A stretch of 33,832 nucleotides of DNA from Lachnospiraceae bacterium (GTDB lineage Bacteria; Bacillota; Clostridia; Lachnospirales; Lachnospiraceae), in contig JAAUZD010000019.1 of NCBI GenBank assembly GCA_014804785.1, positions 15,380 through 49,211 on the forward strand. Direction: 5' to 3'. The translations under genes were made by a program, and so were the position numbers. This document shows, piece after piece, positions 1 through 7,903 of the stretch (the stretch's first letter is position 1; each line of letters starts with the position of its first letter). The notes under the pieces were generated by a model, which was given only the letters and a program-made list of their open reading frames with translations, had not been told where the DNA came from and did no database searches.

Positions 1-1458
1 TGTCTCCGTTTTTTCTGCATCACCCCCTTTCCGCAAAATATCTTTTGTATTTTTCTCTGCTTCTAACATTAGCATAGTTTTTTCTATCACTTGTACCCTG
101 CTTTCTCCATCGAGAATTTCATTTATCAGATTTTCTTCCTTCCTGAGTTCACGCTTTGCCTTTGCAACTGATGCAAGTTCCCTTTGGAAGGTTTCCTTTA
201 TTTCTATAATCTGACTTACGGAATATCCCTTCTGAATAATGATTTCTGTTGCTTCTTTCCACTTTTCATAATTCGGGGCATAAAAAGTGCTTCCCTCTTT
301 GTAATAGGAAGCACGAATTTCATTTTCTTCAATTATTTTGAGCAGCGCAAGGGCTGGTTTGTACGGGTATCTCCGTTTATAAATCTGATGCCTTTGTTCA
401 TCAAGAACATCCATACGGATGCTGATATCTTCTTTCCGATCCTGTAATTCTTCTACGGAACGAATAGTATGTATACACAGGTATAAATACTGTGACTGCA
501 ATTTTTCAAATCTTGCAGCTTCTTCCCTGTACTTCCACATCTGACTGTAAGGTTTCCGATTTAGCTGACCAGTGCGGTACATCTTTGCAAGGAAAGCCTT
601 TTGGTATGATGTTGGTGGAATATATTTTCTGTAATTCTTCCTGCACTTGATAATCCTTGGAGTACGGTTTTCTCCCCTGTTGCTCTCTCTTCGGATTCCT
701 TTTGTAATCTGATTCTCTATGGATTCCTTTGTATAATAAGAAGAAATATCTGTCAGACGGATAAACCGCTTTTCTCCCATCGGTCTCAAAAAAGTTTCTC
801 CATTTTTCTGCTTTAAGCTATAGCCTTTCAGTTCCATTAATTTCAGGAAATTTTCATAACCAGTAGCAAAAGAAATGGAATCTTCCACATCAAGACTGAT
901 CTGGCGATTCCATTTGAAAATACCCTGTTTTGTTTTATCCCATTTCTTTAGTGTTTTTTCTTCTGCGCCGATTTCAATATCCTGTATGGAAAGACCGTAC
1001 TCTTTACAGAGTTCATTGACAATGGGCTGTATTTCCCTTGCCCAATCCCCTTTTTCGTATCTGTATTTCTTTCCGGTACGCCATGATACACTGTTGAAAA
1101 GAATGTGACTGTGAACATGTTCTGTGTTGTCATGGGTGGCATACAGGCATTGGAAATCATCACCCAAATATCTCTCTACAAACTTCTGTGTGATTTCCAT
1201 TGCTGTTTCCGGTCTAACTTCCTGTTTCTTAAAAGATATGATAAAGTGGTAGCCCTGCCGCTTATCCATTTTTCCGAACTTCCTTTTCGTTGCAAGCATT
1301 TCCTGCAAAACTGTATCTGCATTGCAGTTATGGCTTCCCACCAGCACGCCTCTCTGCGTCTTTTCCTCGTCTGTTATGTAGGAAATGGCGTTTGCAAGGT
1401 GCATAGCCATGTATTTTTTTCCTGTCTGGTGGATGCAGGATATTTTTGTGATTGCGAT
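1..1458 (-). CDS. MOBP-type relaxase (MobA/MobL-like), 3' end beyond window
   Basis: This gene encodes the relaxase that would nick oriT and lead DNA transfer during conjugative mobilisation. The frame is open for all 486 codons and runs off the window edge, so the C-terminus is missing. The N-terminal HUH nuclease domain (about residues 1-200) shows the likely catalytic Tyr27 in the context AISYI and a metal-binding cluster H109-x-D followed by H114, H116, H118 and N122. The rest is charged and helical. No ATG, GTG or TTG exists between the upstream in-frame TAA and residue 17. An AGGAG site lies 7 nt before an ATC codon at 1456-1458, where the family usually has ATG (M-A-I-T-K). I take ATC as the start, either a rare initiator or a mutated ATG. 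MobC lies upstream, separated by two cargo genes. The family assignment is firm; activity is not. Confidence 0.9.
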   Translation of the reverse strand, partial: MAITKISCIHQTGKKYMAMHLANAISYITDEEKTQRGVLVGSHNCNADTVLQEMLATKRKFGKMDKRQGYHFIISFKKQEVRPETAMEITQKFVERYLGDDFQCLYATHDNTEHVHSHILFNSVSWRTGKKYRYEKGDWAREIQPIVNELCKEYGLSIQDIEIGAEEKTLKKWDKTKQGIFKWNRQISLDVEDSISFATGYENFLKLMELKGYSLKQKNGETFLRPMGEKRFIRLTDISSYYTKESIENQITKGIRRESNRGENRTPRIIKCRKNYRKYIPPTSYQKAFLAKMYRTGQLNRKPYSQMWKYREEAARFEKLQSQYLYLCIHTIRSVEELQDRKEDISIRMDVLDEQRHQIYKRRYPYKPALALLKIIEENEIRASYYKEGSTFYAPNYEKWKEATEIIIQKGYSVSQIIEIKETFQRELASVAKAKRELRKEENLINEILDGESRVQVIEKTMLMLEAEKNTKDILRKGGDAEKTET

Positions 1459-1470
1459 TAATCCACTCCT
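1456..1470 (-). promoter_or_regulatory. Relaxase Shine-Dalgarno and ATC start
   Basis: AGGAG (1466-1470) is 7 nt before ATC (1456-1458). The in-frame stop TAA is four codons before the ATC, so no upstream start is possible in this frame. A GTG nearby is out of frame and hits a stop two codons later. Confidence 0.6.
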
Positions 1471-1501
1471 TTATTTTTATGATAAGGTATTAACCTTTGA
1501 A

Positions 1502-2725
1502 TTATTTCATCTGTTCTTTTTCTTGTGTTTTCATTAATTCATCAATTTTCATTAATATTTCTTTATCCTGCCGATTAGTTAATTCTGTTTCCTTTCCTGA
1601 AAATTCCTCTATTGCTGCTTCCACTTCGATAGCTCCCGGGATGTGATAATATACAGAACCCTCATTCTGGATGGCAAAAAGAATATCCTTAATCAAACCA
1701 TATTTATGCATACAGCAATGCTTATACTTTCTCCCACTTCCACAAATGCACAAACTATTGCGTCCAACCTTACCCTTAATCTTTCCTAAATATTCAGTCA
1801 TATATGTATATGAGTTTCTGCTTAAATCCCAGTCTTCCTCATAGAAAAATACTTCCCGCTTAATAATATGATCCTTAAGCGTTCCATCACTGTATCGCAG
1901 CAGGCATTTACCCGGTTCAAATGATATAATTTCATCTTCTTTTACCCTTTCCAGTTCCTGCTTGTATTTCCCTACGCATTCAACATAAGAATTCCTGATT
2001 ATGACATCATTTATCCATTGTACTTCCTCCGGTTTCAAAATAGAAATTTTGTCTTTTACTATATAGGGTGGAATATGCCCGTTATAAAATACCACGTAAA
2101 ATTTAGCACTCAATGGAAGCAAGATCATAGTTTCTTTCATTCCTATTTGCCGATTTGAAGCATTGGCAAATCTGCTCTTATACTTCAATGCAACTGTTGA
2201 CATATATTGATCACTGATAAGAAACTGCTCTGATTCATCCACTATAATCGCTGTATCATAGCAATTGCATACTGTTTGGCTCAATCCATTAATATAGCTT
2301 GAACTAAATATATTGGCAATCATTCTTTCTACCCTGTCAAGTTTGTAGTTATCTGAGGAAAATTCATACTCATGCAGTAATGCACCGCTTCTAAAATAGA
2401 ATACCAGAAGAAGGGGTATCATCTTCTTTATTTGTCTAATATATTTAAAAGCACTCATATCATTCTTATATCCCTGTTCCAATTCAGCTATAATTTTATC
2501 AATCTGTGGAAATATCAGAGATTCAATTTCCCCAAACTTTCTTTCCAGTGTATTTGTCTCCAATGCAGGGTGTTCATATACATAATTCTGCTCCATTGTA
2601 TCTTGAATACGTTTCGGAATAATCAATTTCTTTTCAATTAATAACTCAAACACTTTTCCCTGTTCATTGAGAAAATTTTTCAGTATTCCCTGCGAAACAT
2701 AATGCTGTTTTTTTGTTATATTCAT
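1502..2725 (-). CDS. DUF4238 family protein with C-terminal SEC-C zinc motif
   Basis: This is a 407-residue soluble protein. The N-terminus (KKQHYVSQGILKNF) matches the opening of DUF4238 proteins. At about residues 318-338 there is a SEC-C motif, GRN-x2-C-x-CGSG-x-KYK-x-CC, which binds zinc in SecA and many unrelated proteins. The biochemical role of DUF4238 is not established, so I give none. The start is supported by GAGGG 8 nt upstream of ATG. It lies directly upstream of the relaxase with only 43 nt between, and sits with the next gene between mobC and the relaxase, which are normally adjacent. It is therefore cargo, perhaps a defence or toxin gene. It is more AT-rich than the rep/par genes at 4.6-8.8 kb. 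Confidence 0.75.
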   Translation of the reverse strand: MNITKKQHYVSQGILKNFLNEQGKVFELLIEKKLIIPKRIQDTMEQNYVYEHPALETNTLERKFGEIESLIFPQIDKIIAELEQGYKNDMSAFKYIRQIKKMIPLLLVFYFRSGALLHEYEFSSDNYKLDRVERMIANIFSSSYINGLSQTVCNCYDTAIIVDESEQFLISDQYMSTVALKYKSRFANASNRQIGMKETMILLPLSAKFYVVFYNGHIPPYIVKDKISILKPEEVQWINDVIIRNSYVECVGKYKQELERVKEDEIISFEPGKCLLRYSDGTLKDHIIKREVFFYEEDWDLSRNSYTYMTEYLGKIKGKVGRNSLCICGSGRKYKHCCMHKYGLIKDILFAIQNEGSVYYHIPGAIEVEAAIEEFSGKETELTNRQDKEILMKIDELMKTQEKEQMK

Positions 2726-2738
2726 CTTTCCATCCCTC

Positions 2739-2770
2739 TATGATTCCAAAAATCATAACAACCTGTTATG
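2739..2770. repeat. Two overlapping perfect inverted repeats
   Basis: TATGATT (2739-2745) pairs with AATCATA (2751-2757) across a 5-nt loop. CATAACA (2754-2760) pairs with TGTTATG (2764-2770) across 3 nt. The arms overlap, so only one hairpin can form at a time in single-stranded nucleic acid. The site lies between the unknown gene at 2799-3635 and the DUF4238 gene, just upstream of the latter's Shine-Dalgarno. It could be an operator or a switch; there is no U-run for a classic terminator. Confidence 0.5.
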
Positions 2771-2798
2771 AAGTATCAATGCATCAATTCTATTCAAG

Positions 2799-3635
2799 TT
2801 ATTCATCCTCTTCTATCATTAGTTCCGGCATCTCTATCCAATATCCTGCCAATTCAGGTATCTGTTTTTTAGCCGCATAGATCATTTGGATTGCAAAATA
2901 ATGGATCGGTGTCAATCCTATGGAATCTTCTCCATTAACTAATTCCACGACAAGCGAATGCCCCACATCAATATGTGCTCCACGCTTATCTGACATATGT
3001 TTGATAAAATCATAGACTGAAAGTTTGTTATAACCAATTTCATCTAAAATTTCACTGATCTTCTGATTTGCACTTATATCCAAAGAATTTTGTTTACAAT
3101 ATACTTCTAAAACCTCTCCCTTATATTCGACCTGCTTTTTGCTATACATCCCTTCAAACTGCGATTTGAAATTTTTGTATTTTTTCCCACTTAGTTTGTT
3201 TAAAATCCCTTCATATACACTTTGGGATAAAATTTCCGCCATTGAATTTACATCTCTGATAAACCATGAAACATTTTGATCTAACCATTCCTGCACAGAA
3301 ATCCATTGAGCTATTTCTTTTACTTTATAAGGTGGTCTGACTATTACTTGTTCATCCTCAAGTGTAATTTGGAATCCTACAAGCGGTGGCATTTTAAAAT
3401 CAGGACACACATTCAGCAATACTGAACTATTTTCACATAACAGCTTTCTCAATGGCATAACTAATATCCTATTAAGCATCGGACGATATTCTGCATCCAA
3501 TTCGCTCATATCTTGAATACATAGCCGAATTATATTAAATTCTGTCTCGATTTCTTTTATCATCCCATGTCGTTTTAAATTAAATTCTTCTACAAAATTC
3601 AACTCTACTTTATACCTATCATCGATATTTTCCAT
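2799..3635 (-). CDS. Hypothetical protein, cargo between mobC and relaxase
   Basis: I do not recognise this 278-residue protein. It is soluble, rich in charged helices, and contains DKRGAHID near residue 222 followed by a hydrophobic C-terminal helix. It has no signal peptide or membrane segment. The ATG at 3635 is chosen because AAGGA lies 9 nt upstream; an in-frame TTG at 3677 lacks such a site. It is followed after 73 nt by the DUF4238 gene on the same strand, and an overlapping pair of hairpins lies in that gap. The two genes probably form one cargo unit inserted into the mobilisation operon. A defence or addiction role is a guess based only on position. Confidence 0.6.
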   Translation of the reverse strand: MENIDDRYKVELNFVEEFNLKRHGMIKEIETEFNIIRLCIQDMSELDAEYRPMLNRILVMPLRKLLCENSSVLLNVCPDFKMPPLVGFQITLEDEQVIVRPPYKVKEIAQWISVQEWLDQNVSWFIRDVNSMAEILSQSVYEGILNKLSGKKYKNFKSQFEGMYSKKQVEYKGEVLEVYCKQNSLDISANQKISEILDEIGYNKLSVYDFIKHMSDKRGAHIDVGHSLVVELVNGEDSIGLTPIHYFAIQMIYAAKKQIPELAGYWIEMPELMIEEDE

Positions 3636-3759
3636 GCCTTTGTATCCTTTCCTAACAATATTCCTATTAAAAGACAACTATCTTTCCAACATAACATTAT
3701 TTTTCTATTATATCATGGCTTTTCTTTAGAAAATACTACAATCATCAGTAATACTATTT

Positions 3760-4104
3760 TTAATTTACATACATATGGCTGATTATCGTCTTTTGCAATA
3801 ACACTATCTCTTCCAGATATGCCTTTAGCTGTATTTTATCTTCTTCCTTATATAGATGGGAATTACTGTTTTTTACCAGTTGATTCACATTTACGCCGAT
3901 TTTATTTATTTCATTCCGCAAGCGCATTATTTCTAATTCCAATTCCCTGCTCCTTGGATGTTCTGACTGGTTCAAGAGAAGATATCGAATGTATTCTGAT
4001 TCATTCATATTCTCGGTTTTGGAACGTTCAGCTAACAGTTTTGCAGATTCTTCGGTCAGTTTGAAATGCTTACGTATTACATTTTCACCTTTTGGTCTTG
4101 CCAT
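3760..4104 (-). CDS. mobC: MobC-like relaxosome accessory protein
   Basis: This 114-residue basic protein starts MARPKGENVIRKHFKL, which is typical of MobC/MbeC-like accessory proteins. An N-terminal ribbon-helix-helix-like region (KHFKLTEES, then SEYIRYLLL) is followed by a C-terminal helix with the family's NxIGxNxNQLVK pattern (NEINKIGVNVNQLVKNSN). MobC proteins bind near oriT and help the relaxase open the nick site. Of two in-frame ATGs, the second (4104) is chosen because AGGAG is 6 nt upstream of it, while the first abuts that site. The hairpin-rich oriT candidate begins about 27 nt upstream, the expected arrangement. It is separated from the relaxase by about 2.3 kb of cargo. Confidence 0.88.
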   Translation of the reverse strand: MARPKGENVIRKHFKLTEESAKLLAERSKTENMNESEYIRYLLLNQSEHPRSRELELEIMRLRNEINKIGVNVNQLVKNSNSHLYKEEDKIQLKAYLEEIVLLQKTIISHMYVN

Positions 4105-4130
4105 GTGCATCTCCTTTCTTTTTGGTGAGG

Positions 4131-4203
4131 GCGTTCTATGGAACGCCGCAAGATACGCATTTCGTGGGCACGAAATGCTAAATCTTGTCGGGGAGTACCC
4201 CGA
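4131..4203. other. Candidate origin of transfer (oriT), three consecutive hairpins
   Basis: Three perfect inverted repeats follow one another: GCGTTC/GAACGC (4131-4136, 4141-4146), GCATTTCGTG/CACGAAATGC (4157-4166, 4169-4178) and TCGGGG/CCCCGA (4188-4193, 4198-4203). They sit immediately upstream of mobC, where MOBP oriT sites normally lie. The exact nick site cannot be read; the unpaired stretch between the second and third hairpins (CTAAATCTTG) is a reasonable candidate. The call rests on position and structure. Confidence 0.65.
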
Positions 4204-4235
4204 ACCCCCTGTTTTCCGCTAAATTTATGGTAATA

Positions 4236-4470
4236 GCGCCAAATATCCTAAATCTGACGCCAGTTACCTATTACATGACGCCAATCCGGTTATTTTTTAC
4301 GCCAATTTCTTTTTTGTGACGCCAATCTGCTAAAAATTTACGCCAGTGAAATTTCTCCATTTTTTCAGTGACAGCATTTGGCTGTCAATTTTCACATCTG
4401 TTACGCCAAAATCTCCTTTTTTGACGCAAGTTAATGTGGAATTTCTCATTTTTTACGCCACCCTGACGCT
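4236..4470. repeat. Iteron-like array of (T/G)ACGCCA with 21-bp periodicity
   Basis: The core ACGCCA (or one-base variants) starts at 4236, 4257, 4278, 4299, 4319, 4340, 4403, 4424 and 4455. Successive spacings are 21, 21, 21, 20, 21, 63 (three steps), 21 and 31. This places sites on one face of the helix, as in plasmid iterons or centromere repeats. Flanks are A/T-rich and not conserved. The array lies between the oriT candidate and a long inverted repeat, beside rep-like and par-like genes. The binding protein could be the Rep-like, ParR-like or MobC protein. Confidence 0.65.
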
Positions 4471-4483
4471 TTTCTCCTTTCCC

Positions 4484-4609
4484 CCAAATACTCCGCTGCC
4501 GGCGAGTGTACCGGGGAGTGCGTGCGGTGTCAAGTATTTTAGTCCTAGACGAAAATTCTTGACACCGCCCACCCTCCCCGGTGGGTTACAGCCAAGCGGA
4601 AGTATTTGG
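4484..4609. repeat. Long multi-arm inverted repeat, possible origin element
   Basis: This 126-bp region folds on itself. GCGGTGTCAAG (4524-4534) pairs perfectly with CTTGACACCGC (4558-4568). Outside symmetric 5-nt bulges, ACCGGGGAG (4510-4518) pairs with CTCCCCGGT (4574-4582). Further out, CCAAATACTCCGCT (4484-4497) pairs with AGCGGAAGTATTTGG (4595-4609) with one extra base. It lies in the ~540-bp gene-free stretch with the oriT candidate and the iteron array. It may be a replication origin, a single-strand origin or a strong bidirectional transcription block. Confidence 0.6.
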
Positions 4610-4643
4610 AGGTGTCGGCTATCCGCCGCACTTCTCCACGAAT

Positions 4644-5840
4644 TTACCTTGCGACTGCTTCCTGATAACGGGTACTTTGGTCAGCCACCATTGTATGTTC
4701 CTTCGTTGGAAAATGGTAGATTTGGGTCAGTTTCTCTTTTTCGTCCATTGAAAGGAAATCAGGCAGTTCTCTTTTCAATGCATTTTCTTTTAGTAAATGC
4801 GACAGGTTATGATTCTCTACTGCTTCCAGAAAGCAGGTCAGCTTTCTTGCTATGGAGGCAAATACTATTTTATTCTTTTCCTTTTTTGTAGCGGATGCCT
4901 CATATTTCGCTTCCACCTTCATAGCAACAAGCAATTCCTTGGAGCAGTATACCGGCTTTTCATTTACGAGAATGTCCAGCATCTTCTCCCACTGCTTTCC
5001 CATCAGGAACAGGGAACTTTTATCTCCCGGCTTCACATCATGGACAAATCCGATTTTCCCATCTTTTTGCAGGGTGTATCGGGGAATTGAAAATTTCTTT
5101 GCCTGCACCGCCAGTTCCGGCGTTATCTGTATGTATCCTTCTTTTCTCATCAATCCCTTAAGCTGTGAAATACGGGATTCATCGGGCATTCCCTGTAGGT
5201 ATCTGGTCTGTCTTATTGCCAGCAGCAGTTTCCGGTCTTCCATTGCTGTCCTGAAAAATCCTTTCGTTTTTACTGGAAAGTCATGCTCCCTTTTCCTGTG
5301 GATTTCCCTTACAGCCGCCGACAGGGAACGCTCATTTTCTGCTTCATAGGAGAGGGAATAGACTTTCCGGCTCATCTGCAAAAGACTGTCTGCTACACAA
5401 GCATATTGAACAGTACTAATTTTCTCACCGAAAGGTCCTTTGATATATTTCTCTGTTTTCAATGCACCTACATCTACCGTCCCGTCATAATATTTTACAG
5501 TTATTGATTTCCCTTTTACCTGTTTTTCCTTTATCTCCATGGCAAGCCTTTTGTTATCAAGCACAGTTATATCTGCCCTGCCGGATGCTTTTACATGGAC
5601 TGCATAGGATATGGGCATGTTGGAGAAAAAACAAATTGATTTTGCCAGCAGGTTCTCCATAGTATCTTTGAGATATATTTCTCTTTCTTTCAGGCAGAAT
5701 ACCCTTTCCGCATCTCCATGGATCAGGTAATGCCCTTCCCACTTTAGTTGTTCAAAATCTGATGGCAGCTTTCCGTCCCCATCTGTGAATGAATGTAGGA
5801 ATTCCTGTAGTTCCACGTCATTCACTCTGTATTCAGTCAA
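4644..5840 (-). CDS. Conserved hypothetical protein of the element backbone
   Basis: This 398-residue protein has no domain I can name. It looks soluble and mixed alpha/beta, with no membrane segment. It begins with a TTG codon that has GAGGAGG 5 nt upstream, a strong initiation site. Its stop lies just beyond the long inverted repeat. The Rep-like gene lies 43 nt upstream on the same strand, so the two are probably co-transcribed. GC content is visibly higher than in the cargo genes on both sides, which suggests it belongs to the backbone. A role in replication or transfer is possible from position only. Confidence 0.7.
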   Translation of the reverse strand: MTEYRVNDVELQEFLHSFTDGDGKLPSDFEQLKWEGHYLIHGDAERVFCLKEREIYLKDTMENLLAKSICFFSNMPISYAVHVKASGRADITVLDNKRLAMEIKEKQVKGKSITVKYYDGTVDVGALKTEKYIKGPFGEKISTVQYACVADSLLQMSRKVYSLSYEAENERSLSAAVREIHRKREHDFPVKTKGFFRTAMEDRKLLLAIRQTRYLQGMPDESRISQLKGLMRKEGYIQITPELAVQAKKFSIPRYTLQKDGKIGFVHDVKPGDKSSLFLMGKQWEKMLDILVNEKPVYCSKELLVAMKVEAKYEASATKKEKNKIVFASIARKLTCFLEAVENHNLSHLLKENALKRELPDFLSMDEKEKLTQIYHFPTKEHTMVADQSTRYQEAVAR

Positions 5841-5883
5841 AATTACCTCCTCTGCATATTTAGATTTTCGTGGGTATCAAGTC

Positions 5884-6756
5884 TCATGAACCGTACAGGT
5901 CATGGTTGACCTCTGCCCGGTAGTAGCTGTCCATTGTCGCAGGGGCATTATAGAGTGCTGTCAGCAGATATGCCTTGATATTCCCGACCTTCGTTGTGTT
6001 GTTGTCAATACAGCCAAAGACATACTCCAAATGGCTGGAATTGATCTTCAAAAACCTGCTCCTTACTACCTCCCTTGGGAAATCGTCTCCTGCAATGCGA
6101 ATATAGGGGCGTTTTGACAGAATGACTTCCAGCATCAGTTCAACTGTTTCGTCCATCCGCTGTTTTCCATGCCGCTCTGCCAGAATGTCATACTCGATAT
6201 TCTCACAAATAATCTGACGGTAAGCATCTGCCAGTTCTATCCTATCCATCCCATCATGGCAGGATGCCGCCTCCGGCTCTGCCGGATAGATTGATTGATA
6301 TGTATTTAATCCGTCAGTATTTGATTGTTCAGTATTTAATTGTGCGGGGTTTCCCTGTTCAGGCTCTGCCTGTTTAAGGTTTACCTGTCTTGGATTTTCC
6401 CGTTTAGGTTTTTCCTGTTCAGGTTTTTCTTGCTCAGGCAGCTCATCCTTTTCTTTCTGACCGACCGGCTTTTCGTGTATCGTGTATGTAATATCTCCTA
6501 GCCGCCCATTCTCGTAACGAGTGCGCTGTCTGGTAAGATACCCATGGTTTTCTAATTCCTTTAATGCGCTGGTGATAGAATCCACACCGTCCTTGCAGAT
6601 GCAGGCAAGCCCCTTCGTTGTATAGTCCCAATCCTCCGGCAAGGAAAGCATCAGGGATAACAGCCCCTTTGCCTTCAGCGACAGTTCCACGTCACGTAAG
6701 TGGAAGTTGCTCATGACAGTGAAATCCTTTGTTTTCTCTACCCTGAATACAGCCAT
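5884..6756 (-). CDS. Winged-helix replication-initiator-like protein
   Basis: This 290-residue protein begins with a helix-turn-helix domain (about residues 1-95) whose text (FRVEKTKDFTVMSNFHL, then ALKELENHGYL) is typical of the replication-initiator or replisome-organiser proteins of Clostridia plasmids and integrative elements. Residues about 105-150 are a low-complexity linker rich in Q, E, P and N. It is encoded by degenerate 15-bp repeats at about 6340-6435. The C-terminal domain (about residues 170-290) is helical, as in DUF6017-type proteins. The ATG at 6756 has AGAGGAG 9 nt upstream; an ORF start at 6789 lacks a site. It lies between two conserved unknown genes, upstream of the iteron-like array. 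Initiation at that array is inference. Confidence 0.7.
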   Translation of the reverse strand: MAVFRVEKTKDFTVMSNFHLRDVELSLKAKGLLSLMLSLPEDWDYTTKGLACICKDGVDSITSALKELENHGYLTRQRTRYENGRLGDITYTIHEKPVGQKEKDELPEQEKPEQEKPKRENPRQVNLKQAEPEQGNPAQLNTEQSNTDGLNTYQSIYPAEPEAASCHDGMDRIELADAYRQIICENIEYDILAERHGKQRMDETVELMLEVILSKRPYIRIAGDDFPREVVRSRFLKINSSHLEYVFGCIDNNTTKVGNIKAYLLTALYNAPATMDSYYRAEVNHDLYGS

Positions 6757-6785
6757 AATCAAAATCTCCTCTCCAAAACTATATA

Positions 6786-7319
6786 TCAACGTGTAAGGTC
6801 ACTGTCCCTGCTATGATCATGGTGCAGATGTCCCTCCAGCGTGACCTTCATATGATCCTCTATTTTTATCTCCCCTTTTTCCTGCCTGTCCTGAAATTTC
6901 CTGTATCCGTCATCCGTCAGGAACAGCCGCATCCGGTCTCCTTTATCTCCTACAAAGGAACCATCTGAAAGCACTTCAAAAATGACCATGTGCCGCACTT
7001 CCGGGTCAAAACGTTCCAGAGCCATAATGTCATGCCCCTTTAACTGCTCCGCACCGGATTTCTGCCTTGTCTCCGCTATCATATCCCCGATTGTCCTTCC
7101 CCCTTGTGGCAGGCGGTAATTTCTCCGAATGTCATATACAATCTCCATGCACTCCCTGTCTGACAGGAGACGCAGTTTTTCTATAAGACTGTCCGCTGCC
7201 CTCCGTCTGTCCGGGTCTTTGTCATATCGTGAAGCCATTAAAAGCTCATGCAGGATGGCGTAACGCTCGCTCCCGTCCGTCTGGTACAGCATCCGTTTCT
7301 CCATTTCATTCAGTTCCAT
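6786..7319 (-). CDS. Conserved hypothetical protein of the element backbone
   Basis: This is a 177-residue soluble protein of unknown function. It is rich in charged helices, carries YDIRRNYRLPQGGRTIGDMI near the middle, and ends with a histidine-rich tail (HLHHDHSRDSD). The ATG at 7319 is chosen because AAGGG lies 7 nt upstream. It is followed after 29 nt by the Rep-like gene, and it lies downstream of the terminator that closes the par operon. It therefore heads the rep-side transcription unit. Its position beside rep suggests a role in copy control or maintenance; nothing in the sequence proves it. Confidence 0.65.
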   Translation of the reverse strand: MELNEMEKRMLYQTDGSERYAILHELLMASRYDKDPDRRRAADSLIEKLRLLSDRECMEIVYDIRRNYRLPQGGRTIGDMIAETRQKSGAEQLKGHDIMALERFDPEVRHMVIFEVLSDGSFVGDKGDRMRLFLTDDGYRKFQDRQEKGEIKIEDHMKVTLEGHLHHDHSRDSDLTR

Positions 7320-7362
7320 ATATTTTCCCTTTCCCTGAAAATCTTCTCTAAAAATATGCATG

Positions 7363-7402
7363 AAAAAAGGACACTCATCTTACACATGATGGAATGTCCT
7401 TT
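7363..7402 (-). terminator. Intrinsic terminator of the par operon
   Basis: On the minus strand AAAGGACA (from 7402) pairs with TGTCCTTT (to 7366), with an inner CATC/GATG stem, followed by a run of T. It lies 51 nt downstream of the parR-like stop. A closely related sequence occurs at 16411-16450. Confidence 0.8.
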
Positions 7403-7453
7403 AAGTCACATTATTCAATTTTATATACAGATGGAACACGCATAAATTTATGG

Positions 7454-7891
7454 TCAGCCCATGAAACTGTCCATAAAATCAAGGGCGGCATCATTTATTT
7501 CTTCCGTCTGTGAAATTTGCGTCTGTTCCTGTGTCTGCTTCTCCGGCTGTATCGCCGCATTCTGCATCCCCGGTGCTGGTATCGGCATATAGGGGTACAT
7601 CATGGGGAATGGTATCTGTGAGAAATTTTTCTTTATCTCTTCCGCTTCCCTCTGGATGCTCTCCTGCAATTTGATAAGAAGTTCCTCATTTGTAAGGTGC
7701 ATTTCCTCCTTCCGGTCAAAATATCCAATCATTGCTTTTGCAATGATGCTGGTATAATCCTGCTTCTTTCCATCCGGCGGCTCCTGATAATTGCTCTGTA
7801 AAATCTGCCATGCCCGCCTTTCCTCTGGTATGTCCATATCAAAGCGGCAGGACACTCTCTTGATATTTTTAATCGTCTGTCTTTTCTTCAT
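7454..7891 (-). CDS. parR: ParR-like centromere-binding protein
   Basis: This 145-residue protein follows the ParM-like actin ATPase by only 12 nt, the usual parM-parR order. The N-terminal part (residues 1-65) is basic with a ribbon-helix-helix-like pattern (KNIKRVSCRFDMDIPEERRAW, then DYTSIIAKAMIGYF), suited to binding repeated DNA sites. The middle is a charged helix, and the C-terminus is rich in Pro, Met and Gln (PFPMMYPYMPIPAPGM). Such tails in ParR proteins contact the ParM filament end. The start has GGGGG 8 nt upstream. ParR sequences diverge greatly, so the call leans on context. The candidate centromere is the 21-bp-spaced array at 4.24-4.47 kb or a site near parM. Confidence 0.65.
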   Translation of the reverse strand: MKKRQTIKNIKRVSCRFDMDIPEERRAWQILQSNYQEPPDGKKQDYTSIIAKAMIGYFDRKEEMHLTNEELLIKLQESIQREAEEIKKNFSQIPFPMMYPYMPIPAPGMQNAAIQPEKQTQEQTQISQTEEINDAALDFMDSFMG

Positions 7892-7903
7892 AAGGCATTC
7901 CCC

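Noticed and set aside
184-1461. Plus-strand and short minus-strand frames over the relaxase
   Set aside because: They are shadows; the minus-strand relaxase frame is open through all 486 codons and carries the family motifs.
4236-4470. CRISPR array
   Set aside because: The repeated core is only 6-7 bp with 21-bp steps and no long identical repeat, and no cas gene is near.
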